From Tyto alba (Eukaryota; Chordata; Aves; Strigiformes; Tytonidae), in assembly GCF_018691265.1 (NCBI RefSeq), contig NW_024881322.1, positions 4,340,001-4,404,000 on the forward strand: a DNA stretch of 64,000 nt, in the 5' to 3' direction. This document shows positions 25,101-37,100 of this stretch, one piece after another. The stretch's first letter is position 1. Each line of letters begins with the position of its first letter. Under the pieces are notes generated by a model. That model ran no database searches and was not told the DNA's origin. It worked only from the letters and a program-made list of their open reading frames with translations. The position numbers and the translations under genes were made by a program.

Positions 25101-28100
25101 CTTGAAGCTCCCCCCCGGCTCCAAGTCAGACCCACCTCTGACCAGGGCCGAGCCAGTTAGTGACAGTGGCCATGCCTCTGTGATAACACATTTAGGAAGG
25201 GGAACCTGAGAGTAGAAGTAGTTGTGAAGGAGACACCTATGCAGGCACAGAAGTCAGCTGAAGAAATAGCAGGGGGAGAAGTGTGTGCCAGAGCAGGGAC
25301 TGCCCTGCAGCCTGTGGTGAGAGGGCAGGCTGTCCCCCTTGCAGCCCATGGACGTCCACGGTGGAGCAGATGCCCACCTGCAGCCTGTGGAGGACCCCAC
25401 ACCAGAGCAGGTGACTGCACCCAAAGAAGATTGGGACCCTGAGAGAAGCCTGTGCTGGAAGGATTATGCTGCATGGGAGGGACTCACATTGGAGCAGTTC
25501 ATGAAGAGCTGCAGCCTGTGGGAAGAACCCACGCTGGAGCAGTTCGTGAAGAGCTACAGCCCTGTGGGAAGGACTCACATCAGATAAATTCGCAGAAGAC
25601 TGTCTCCTGTGAGAGGGACCCCATGCTGAAGCAGGGGAAGAGTGAGAGGAGTCCTCCCCCTGAGGAGCAAGGAGAGGCAGAAGCAATGGGTGATGAACTG
25701 ACCACAACACCCATCCCCTGTGCCACTGGGAGGGAGGAGGTAGAAAAATTGGAACCAAAGCTGAGCCCAGGAATAAGGGAGGGGTGGGAAGAAGGTGTTT
25801 TTAAGGTGTGCTTGTATTTATCACTATCCTACTCCATTTGATTGGTAAATTAAGTGGTGGTAGTGGTGTTCAAATTAAACTGATGTTCTTTTTATTACCC
25901 AATCAGGTCTGTCTTTTGCCTGTGACCATAACTGGTGAGTCATCCCTCCCTGTCCTTGTCTCTATCCCTGAGCCTTTTGTTGCCTTTTCTCCAGAGAGGG
26001 AATGAGTGAGCAAGCAGCTGTGTGGTGCTGAGTTACTCTCTGGGCTTAAATCACCACAACATGGCTGAAATGTAATTGTTGCATGAAATGTACACAATGA
26101 GAAACTCTTCCAGAACACGTAATTCCAACTGTTTTTCTTAACTTTGCAAGAGTCAGAAACACATTCACTGTGAACTATTGCTCAGATCACCAACCACTAA
26201 TTCCTGCTTATTAACTGCCATGATCTAACAGGAACTAGTCAACCAGGACAGCTCACAATAGTCAGAGGCTTGCTCAAAGCTCACAATAGTCAGAGGCTTG
26301 CTGAAGTTTCTTTCAATGTAGCAAGACTACCTGGAAGAACTGCAGTTAATGCTAAGGGCAGCACATGGCTGCTGTGAATGTAGGTGAGCAGTTGCTGATC
26401 ATCTTGATACAGCTCTTACTGGGAATGAAATTATACTGAATACCTCTCTATATAAAGGGATCTTACAACACATTTGGCTCCCTCTCTTCTATGAGGCTCC
26501 TGCCTGACTCTATTCTGAGTTCAAGGACAGGATAAGTATCTTTATATTGGTATCACTTTGCCTGCACAAGACAGTTGGTATCACAGCCCACTGCTCAAAG
26601 CTTGCAGCTTTTCAGCAGTATCAGAATGAGCTGTATACGAGTGATTTCTGGCTCAGCTGAGGGACATTTGGCCAACTTAACCACCTTCACTGCTTCAAGC
26701 AGTCTTGTCTGCTTACGACAAGTGAGCCAACACTGCCAATCAATTTGGAGACCCCTAAACTGTGCAGATCCATCACCAGAAGAGCTGCAGGGACAGCAAC
26801 CACCTGAGGAAGTCACAGAAACACAGACCAATGCATTTAAGAACAGTGCAACTTCTCTTTCTAGGTAAGGCATCCAATGTCATTTAAGGAAGAGTCCTGG
26901 TTTGTGGGTCAACAATTTTACCTTTGCCATATCACATTCCTGTAACATCATATTCTTTGTTTGCTTTGTTCTATTACTGCCACAAAAAGACCCTGTTTAT
27001 ATGTTTCAGTGCAAAATGGAGGTTAAACTATGATGTTTTCAACAGGCACGCCCTCTCAAACTTCTCCTTTCTAAGAGAGAAACAGTGAAAAGAAAAGCAT
27101 GCAGTTTTTTCACACACCTCTAAGAAATTGCCCATTAAATAGTTGGCTGTTATCCATCCATACACCCCTTCCTCTGGCCCAGTTATGATTTGCGCACCCC
27201 TAAATTCAAAAGGTTGTGCTCTGAAGTAGTTTTGAATGCTTGCAAGGACTTCATTGGCTGCCGTCTCATTTTGCAACCTAAGCAATTCACAAAACATGAG
27301 ACACTGAGCATCTGGAAAGGCAATTTCATGTTTATTGTTCACTAGCTAGCAATTCAAGAAAACTCCTGCAATCATCTAATAAAAAAAATACATTGTTTCC
27401 CTAGAATGGAAGTTTATGATATGGAACAGCCAAGTATCCATCTTCATTTCAGCAAGCAACTTCCCCACTGTGTACAAACTTCACTCTATCATACAAGTTA
27501 ATAAGTGGGTTTTTTCTTACATACACTTTTTTCTTTAGTGAGTTGAATGCTTATATGACAAGTGCTGGTTAAAACAGTCCTGGAGCCTTTCTTCTCTCTC
27601 TGTTTAGCTACAGAACAAACATAAAAAGCCAGTCTGTGTCAGGGCTAAAGCCACAGGCAGTCCCCAAAAGTCACATTACACAATATCCACACTCAGAAAA
27701 CTCTACAGTTTTAACTAGCTTTAATCTGCCTTTGCTGCCCACTGATATGTATAAACAGTATTTGTTTACATAACACTGAAATTTAAGACAGCTACAGAAG
27801 AGAAGATTAAACTCTTGCCTTCTCCAGAATAAAGCAAGCACTTTTTTTTTCAATGTTAGAACAGAGGATTTTTATACAGCCCCGCTTTCCCTATCAAAAA
27901 AGTTAATTAATTAAATGGGCTAGGCTCCATTTCCTTTTGAGATGGCCATTTTCCAATGGATAAAAATGCATCCAGTACATTTTTCACATTCTGTTGTCAC
28001 AGACTGCTATGCTAGTATGCATACAGAAAAGTTAAAGCTTCTGCTGTACCTCAGTAGCCTCATGCCAGCTGTAGCCCCCAGATAAACAGAAGTGTTTTTA

Positions 28101-31100
28101 TGCAGATGAACTGGTATTCTCTCCTTGACTTTATTCAGACAATCATCAAAGGGTTTGGCAAGAGCTCCAGGGTTACTCTCATAGCTGGATATACCAGGGC
28201 CTTAAAAGAGAACAAGTAGATTGATTTAATTCTGCTTTGCCAACTGCAAATTAGCTCAATTAGCAAACAGGTGTTCAGAGAAAGAGATTTCCCCCTTCCC
28301 TCCTGTAATTGCAAACAAGGATAGGATGGCTGAAAACTACAAGTGCTTAAGGAGTAAACAATGTAGGGACTGTCTCAGCTGTGTGAGACAGAGAAGATAT
28401 TTGCAAACTGCTCACCTGTACTTCTGTGTGTGTACATATACACCTATCGTACCATACCTAGACTGAGACATACAGTATAACCATATAACAACACCATGAC
28501 AGCAGTGCTATATTCTTGAGGACAATTGGTTTACTCATGGCAGATGCTGTACAAAATAGCATTTCTAATGGATGTAAAATTTCTCTGATCTGCTAAAGTA
28601 TAGAAAAACCCTCCTTCCACAACCTAAGATAAAGATTTCCTACTCTGTTTTTGCCACAGCTGTAGTGAACACCATGGCACCTCCACAGCTCACTGCTCGC
28701 AACTGAAAATAAAATAAAGAAGCTTCTGCAAGGAATTGTTGGTGCAATTTCAAGACGCATGCAAATGGCTCGTGAAGTCACAGAGGTCCAAGTCTAGGCT
28801 GGTGGATGAACTACTAAGTATTTCACAGCTTTCCAAATTTCCAAAGCCGTCAAATAACAGGAATGAGAGTTCCACCATGATGCATAAGGCATAACTACTG
28901 GAACAATTAACATTAAAAGTCTTTCTTCACTTGCTCAGCATTCCAAGGACCAGCAGGACCTCAACTTGGGTGTGAATAAAAACATTCCTTACTAAAACTC
29001 CCTAGCTGAGGAAGTTGCACAGAGAGAAATACAGGCACTCCCGTGAAGCCATTGCCCCACAGAGAGCAACTCTGCCAGAACTCCATCTAGTTCTCCTGTA
29101 ACGGCCATCTCTCTCACAGCTTGATCCCAGGCTAAGCAAAAGGTGGCTCTCATCGAGTTAAAATGAGAAATCATTTATGTTCAGCCACATTGCGTTGATA
29201 AAAACAGAAGAAACAGACTCCACACTCCACCACTCCCTTTTCCACAGTATGAACTTAAACACTACCGTGTCATCATTAGATGTTCCCAGCCATGGTTTGG
29301 AATAAGACTTTCTAGAAGTCTTAAATCTAGCACAGGCAGGTCTGAAGCTGGAAGGAAGACTGTTACCAGAGGAAAACAGCAGCAACTGCTGTTGCCTCAC
29401 ACTCCCTTGGTGGCAGCAACCTCCATCTCCCAGTGGTCAGACAGGGCAGGTCACAAGGCAGTGACCATTTTGTTCTGGACAACTTCCTGCTGCGTGGCTG
29501 CTCAGAGCCTGACCAGGACAGATTAACTGCACTGTATAGAAAGGGTTTTGATTTGGGGCTGGCTCCTACACACAGGGGCAGAGGTACCTAATAAAAGGCA
29601 GAAAGGAAATCATGAAACCACCACAGAACTTCCAGAGTAGTTGATCATTTGACTTTCAAGTTCAGTGGGCATGTGAAGGTCTGCCTCAGTATGCCCAGAA
29701 CCATCCCCCAATTTAAGTGCTTAAGGCTACAGTTAGAGGGTCACTAAAGAAACACTGACAGATGTGTTCACCACTGTCCCCCACAGCTTAGCTGGGGACA
29801 TCTCCCATGAGCCCTCTGTCTCCCCCAGTGCAGAGCCACCCAAGACTGGAGCAGGGAACCCTGCTGATTTTGTAGACTGGAGGATGAGGAGTACTTTGCT
29901 TGCCTGTGGTTAAGGCTTCTCTGGACCTGTACAGGTCACAGCAATTTGGACTTTTCCATTTTGCAATTTTTTGTATTCCCTGGACATAAACCAAAATCTA
30001 AACCAATTAAAACAGAAGCACAAAGTACTCCTCTGTCATTTTTTTCAAGAAGAATAATGCAGTTTCTCTGTGCATTTTTCTCACACCAGAATTCCTAAAG
30101 GCAACATTCCTAATGAGTCAAGACATGAGCTGGCAGAGTGTACCCCCCACCTCTGCAGGCTGGCTGTCATTCCTGCAGTCTGTAAGGACACACTATCAGG
30201 CACATGACAGTGCATTACTTCTGCACACATTACACTTGCTTTCCTTACTTCTTGTAAAATTGCTAAGAATGTCCACACGTATATTTAGCACTGAAGATAG
30301 AAATGTTGGTGCTGTTAAGAAGCCATTACCTTCTACTCATCTCCTAGTTACTCCTGGGCCTCTATGGCTACATCTCCAGCGTCTATTTCCAGACACAGAG
30401 GGATGCAGGATTTTGCATGATCATGGCCGAGAGAGCAGGAAAGGGAAAAATTCTCTTTGAACACCACAGTTATTATCAGAGATCAACAAAATCTGCACAG
30501 AGACTTCCTGAGTTGCACCACCTTCTCCTCTTGCCCAACTTGAAAACCAGACCAGTACACTAAACAAAGCAGAACTGCTGAAGGCAGTATCTTATAGGAT
30601 AATCTCAAGGTCATTTAACTCAGAGTAGCAGAATTTAAGAAGTTTGGCCTCCTGCAAAAATCCCTTATGGACTAGCTAGTTTAATAATGTGAATTTCTCT
30701 CCCCTGCCTGGCCACCTGTTTTCATGAAATTTATGGAATTTGGTTATCTTTGAAAGCTTCATCAAATGTCACTGAAGTTTACTAAGAGATTCAGAAGCTG
30801 TTATGAAGGAATCCACAACAAGCCATTCGAACACGTATTTAGCCATACCAGAGTATGAGCAAAAGTTAGTCTAGTCTGTGTCCTCTCTCTGAGAGTAATC
30901 GATGCAAAACCTCAGTCAAAAGACATGGCAGGCAGCCAGTGGTATTTGTCGTGGGACACCTTCTAGCAGTTCACAACTACAAGTCTTCTTGAGCCAAAGG
31001 CCAGACCTGCGTATCTGATCCAACTATGATATCCTGCCAGAAACAGTTCTGCAATTTAGCTGTTTTACTTGACAATTTTATTAGATGCTTCCTAGTTCTG

Positions 31101-34100
31101 TAGTATGGAGAAGCTCTTCCTGTTCACCTTCTGCATGTTTTTAATAATTTCCCCTCGGTTGCTTTTTTCCCAGTAAATACAGAACAATTCCAGATGAACC
31201 GCATAAGCCTTGTTTCTCTAGGAAACCTGGCTAAAACAGCGGAGAGGTTTTTTTTAAACACCACTAAGATTTCTGGAAAATAAAAACTATTTGTCAAACT
31301 CCTATAGCATAGCTGACACTCATTTTTGCCTCCATCAGAATCAATGGCTAACATCTAACAAGGGCTAGATCCCCATTCTTCTCAAAGACTTTTTATTCCA
31401 AGTTATTTAAAAATATATTTTATGTTTTTCTTTTTAAATAAATTATTTCAGGGCACAAGGACTAAACATGTACAGGGCCTGATGCTCTGTAGATTGAATT
31501 CTGCCTGCACCAATCATGCACTTCAATGGAGTAAATCAAGTTTAGCTACAATTTCCTCTCTCTGTTGCAGATTAGAGCACCTTGCTGTATCAGCAGGAGA
31601 AGGACTGATGCTGACAGATACAGACATAGTCTTAACAGTTCTTGCTCCCCAGAGCTTAAAAGGGAACGCAGCAGAAAAAAAAAACAGTATAAGCTTCCAG
31701 ATAACCTCTTCTTGGAGGCTAGAGAGAAATAAGCAACTTCCATTTGAGCTCACCTTTCACATTGCACTTGAAGGTTTGGCTTACTACTCCCGTGTCATTT
31801 TCTTTTTCTGCTGGCCATTCATAGACATAGACTGTCGTTCGAGAGGATCCAGCATCGAGGACTATTCCATACTGGGAAGAAAAAAAGTAATACACTAGGA
31901 TCAAGAAACAAACAGTAACAGCTTAAAGGCCCATATGCAGCTGTACTTCTTTTCACTATCAAACATTTTAGAAAATGGTGGCACAGTATATTTACAAGAG
32001 AGATTAATTGTAGTCTTAAGCGCTTAGGCATGAATCCAACCGCCAAGCACAGAATGAATTTGGCTGAAAAACAAAGAACATACTACGTATCTTCAGTAAT
32101 TAATTCCATGGGGATGAAGAATGCTCATCTCCATTCAGCATCAAGTTCAAAATCCACACTGATACACAGATAACACTGTGTTAGGACCTGATTTTGCAGC
32201 AAACTCATTTCCCATTATCCCAGCTACACTCCCTGGACACTGAAGGGTTTGATACCTAAGCACAGGCTTTAGATTCAAGGATGCACAAGGGATTCATAAA
32301 ACTACGAGCAAAGAGGTAAAGTACATAAGAGTGCACAGTGAAAATGATCTAACAAGTCAGGTTCTTTTCTAATTCCCCTGTAAACCTCTCCCTTTAAGTG
32401 GTTTAGGCAGTCCACCTGAGAGTTTGCCACTGAAAACAGGCTGTGCCAGTGTGAGACAGCAAAGAGGTAAAGAGAATCAATATTACCCTATGTTTATTTA
32501 TGAAATAAATGAGAAATATTTAAGTGACTTGCCCCAGGTCAACTGGACTCTGTGGGATTAAAGCACAGGTTTCTCCATCCAGTTCCACTGCTCACCAGAC
32601 CAGTCTTTCCCCCTTTCCCATCTTTTATGGTAGCAGAAAACTGTAGCAACTGGGAAGGCAAACTGCATAAAGGGAAGAAAACTGCAATTCTGCTTATTCT
32701 CTTTATGACCCACAAAAGTACATTTAGCTGCCCCCTCACCTTCCAAAGTAATCTAATTGGCAGGAATCACACAGCGTAGGGTTCATTTGTCTGTCAACCT
32801 TTTTTCTTTTAAAAAAGGCAGATGCCCAGGAGCCTGACAATACTGAAAAAATTAGAGCCTCCATCTGGCTGCAAGCAGTAAGAGCCCCTGCAGCAGCCAG
32901 ATAAATTTCATCCCACTGCCTCCCTGTGGAGCCTCAAGTCTGACCAAGAAAGATCACTGCTTCAGGTGGTAAACCATTCAGCTTCCACACCTCATTAGTT
33001 CCCAGCTTCCACTGTAATCCTACAAACCCCTGGCCCCCAAAGAACTACCAGTCTAGTCTGTTTCCTAGAGGACTATTAGGTACCAAGAATTTCATTTATA
33101 TTTATTCAGACGATATTTACCCTGATCAACTAAAAAGGTGAAAGGCTCCACAGATACTATCAAACCACTATGCCATCAGGTTCTATTCAAGTAACTCCTT
33201 TAGCAAAGATACTGTGAGTGTATTCCCCCTCCTTGAAAGAGAGATGAGCACTCTGGAGACACATAATACAGTAACGGTCAATCTGCTCAAGGGCTATTAA
33301 TTGAATCTAGTCCCAGTCAGCTCAAAGTGCCAACCATAAGCTTTTAACTTAGCTACTTTTAGAGCTAACTATCATGCCCAAGTAGAGCTGGAAGATAATG
33401 GGAGGATTTTTACCTCAGCTAACTGCGGGGTTTTTTGACCCACTTCCATCCTCCCCTGCATTTCCCAGCCTCCTTCCTGAAAGTAATACGATTTCCATCC
33501 CAAAGAGTAGTGGTACATTTGTCTGAACCAATGTGTGACTGACAATTTTATTTTCTTCCTCCTCCTATGTTTCCTATACAGCCTCTGGTTTCCTTTAAGA
33601 GAGATGCTCATTTTTGAGAAGGACTCTTGGGCCCATTTCAGGGTGACTCTTGAAGCTCCTCGGAACTTGTGCGAGTTTACTCTGTGTGAACTGGCCCATG
33701 CAGCCTCATGAAGTGGCGATCAGATGGAAGTATGCCAGATGTCAGGACTAAGATTATTCTTTAATTAAAAAAACAGAAATGACAGAGGATGTGGCATTTT
33801 AAGAGGGTGACAGAATTCTACATATGCCTTATCTCAGCCTGCTGCCTAAGACAAACTGGTTGAGTTAAAATTCTCCAGTGACATTACATTTCTGTCCAAG
33901 TTGCAAGTCAGATCACCTCTGCCTGCCCTTTATAAGGACCAGCAATGCCCTCCTGCTTTGAAATGCACTGTGTGGGACTGAGAGCACAGGCAAACTCTTA
34001 TCCTGGGCTAGCAGCTATTAAAGAACAGAGCAATTTTTCTCCCTCCTTTTCCCTCTACTTCAGCTTCATCACTGAGGATTTCCAACATCTCTACTCAAAT

Positions 34101-37100
34101 ACCAGTGGACAGAGATAAAGGCCTGGTGATTCCCTAATACCCCAGAAGTGCAGCATCGAATCAATGGACTAGATTTGTCACAAGACAGGGAGACAACATT
34201 AACCCAGAAAAGTTTCAGAATTCCAGTTTCTAATTCAGAGGGAGGGAGGGAGGGAGGGAGGGAGGGACGGAGGGAGGGAGGGAGGAAGGGAGGAAGGCAG
34301 GAAGGGAGGAAGGCAGGAAGGAAGGCAGGAAGGCAGGAAGGAAGGCAGGAAGGAAGGCAGGCAGGAAGGAAGGCAGGCAGGCAGGAAGGAAGGCAGGAAG
34401 GAAGGCAGGAAGGCAGGAAGGAAGGCAGGAAGGAAGGCAGGAAGGAAGGCAGGAAGGAAGGCAGGAAGGAAGGCAGGAAGGCAGGAAGGCAGGAAGGCAG
34501 GAAGGCAGGAAGGCAGGAAGGCAGGAAGGCAGGAAGGAAGGAAGGAAGGAAGGAAGGAAGGAAGGAAGGAAGGAAGGAAGGAAGGAAGGAAGGAAGGAAG
34601 GAAGGAAGGAAGGAAGGAAGGAAGGAAGGAAGGAAGGAAGGAAGGAAGGAAGGAAGGAAGGAAGGAAGGAAGGAAGGAAGGAAGGAAGGAAGGAAGGAAG
34701 GAAGGAAGGAAAAAAGTGACTTCAAGGAAAATGCCTAGTTTTGAGTTTCCTTTGCCCAGTGTACCACCAACACAGAGGTGACCATGCTGCCTACAGCATG
34801 AAGTAAATGTACCACTTTGCTTCTTGGGTCTGACAGAGTACTATGACTGCTGTACACACTTAGTAGAAACAAAATAGAAAGCAAGGTAACAATAAACCAG
34901 ACTTTGTGTCTCTAAGAGTGCACTCATACATTTTTTTTGGCTGCAACTGGACTGACTAAAGAGACAATTACCCCCTCACCTATCAACTGCTTGTGCTTCC
35001 CTCGCAAGAAGGTACCTCTTGCTCACACAGCTCCCTGTGTTAGTGACAACCACCTATTCTGTTTCAGAGGCAGTTTCATGCTGTTCACTCAGCAAATCTA
35101 CTGGTGGTCCAAACGGATAAGGGATATTCATAGGAATGGCTTTGAAAGTACATCCCAAAGAGTAGTAATCCCAACAGGGAAAGAACAAACTCCAGAATTA
35201 ATCACCTTTTCAGCCTGAATACCATTCCCACTGGAGGAAGTACAGATGCACAAACCCTCAAAGCAGGCACAGTTATGACAGCTCACCTGCCTTCCAATCA
35301 CTGTGGAAAACTGTCACAAGAAGTTACCGAGCTAAACCAGTTACAGGGAAGGTGGAGGCCACAAACGTGGATCCACAATAGAAGTGCACTTCAGCTACAT
35401 AGGTCTGAACTACTTTTAATCAAGTATAACATCCACAGACAAGGCAAAACACTTTCTAGGAGCCAAAAGAGACATGCAAAAGTTAGGTGTACAGAAAACT
35501 GTAGCACCTGGAGAGGCAAATGAAAGAAACACAATAATGAAGGAAGGTTTTTTTCTCTTTAGAGCTCACAAAACATCAGCAGACAAACAGAATTTTTTTT
35601 TGACTGGTTCAAAGGCTCATTACATTTAGAGCTAGCATCATCTACAATTCTGGACTTCTTCACAAAGTATGTCACTAAGGATCTCTGTGCTGTCTTCATC
35701 ACTCTCCTGACTTCATGCTGTGTGCCAATGAGTCATGAGTTCTTTCAGTGCCTCAGCATCATGCACAAGGGCAGGTCCTTCCTTCACAAATTATTGGCTG
35801 AGTCTTCAGATAACCCAACAACCAAAGAACCAAAATATTAATTTTGCAACACTTTAAAACATCAGTGGTGTAGCAGATAATTTATTGCCTGCGCCACAGA
35901 GGAATGAACCTGGACACTCTCAACGTGCATCCTGGGAAAGAGCTATTATGCCACAGATCACACAAACTCTGGTTATCCTTCAGTAGCTGTTTTGGTTTCA
36001 TGGACAAGAGCCAGAAGAAGATGGCCATTTACACAGTGTAAGTCTGTTTTTATCCTGTTACTGCCATATTTAATTTTAATCAACCGCTAACTTCAGGACA
36101 CTGCCATTTCCGGGCTCCATCCTATCAACTAAGTACTGGAGGGTTTCACACGGGCATACCAAGGTCCTCCCTCTCCTCCTGAAGAATCACTTCTTATGGA
36201 GGTTAATCATTCACCGAAGCCTACTCGGCGTCTCAGGAATCAAACACAAGATCCTCCATATCAACTGGGATTTTCTGCATTGGCAGGCTTACAGCCCAAA
36301 AAGAAATCCAAGGCCAAGCACCTACCAGAGGAACCGCCAGTCTTCCTCCAGAACCATCCATGAAGCTGCTGTGATTCCAGGAGCAGACCTCCCCACCTTA
36401 ACCAGCTCCAGACAGTCAAGGCCAGTCCAATGCTTGCTCAAAGCGTAAGGCAGACAATTCTATTATTCTGAATGTGAAGCTGAATTAATGACAAACACAA
36501 GTGATGTGTAGGCTCTCTCTTAGTGGCTTCAGCCTACATATCAGTCCAGTCTTGCCTTGAGTGAAAATTGGCAGGATGTAAGGCTGCTGCAAGCAGAGAT
36601 TTGAGGCACAAAGGCAAGTAAACTTGAGGCACTGTGTCCCCATGCAAGATCCCAGTGCACACACTGTGTCACACCATACAAACATAAAACTCTTGTCAGA
36701 ATACAGTTTTACCCCGTTGTCTGACTCATACACCACCAAATGATTCCGACAAAGTTAAAGGTGTCTATAATCCCTTCAAATGTAATGAGACATTAGCGCG
36801 TTGCTATCAGTATGTGAACTATCCAGTTAAATACATATGCAGAGGGAAGGGTAGAAAGGACTTCAAAGAAGGCTCTGACATGGTTTATATACCCTTGTAG
36901 TTATCATGGGAACTCAGAAGGCCAGACTGCACAGCTTCTCTAGAAGGCTAATTTCTACAGCTTTGTCCTCAGCTGTGTAGATCTCTTATTGAAGAACCTG
37001 CACATACTCCATGAACACAAGGCAAAGCCTGAATTCCAGAGTATTCCAGCTTGTCTTTTCCAGTTTGCTCTGCCCTTCCTCATGAAGGGTTTGCTCATGC

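Noticed and set aside
25237..25841. Open frames of 173 and 129 codons at 25.2-25.8 kb
   Set aside because: They lie within the LTR and reflect its internal tandem repeat; no viral gene domain is present.
34069..34738. Long open frames on both strands (repeating SFLP and KEGR proteins)
   Set aside because: They are direct translations of the GGAA/GGCA array; a 4-bp unit without stops stays open in any frame.
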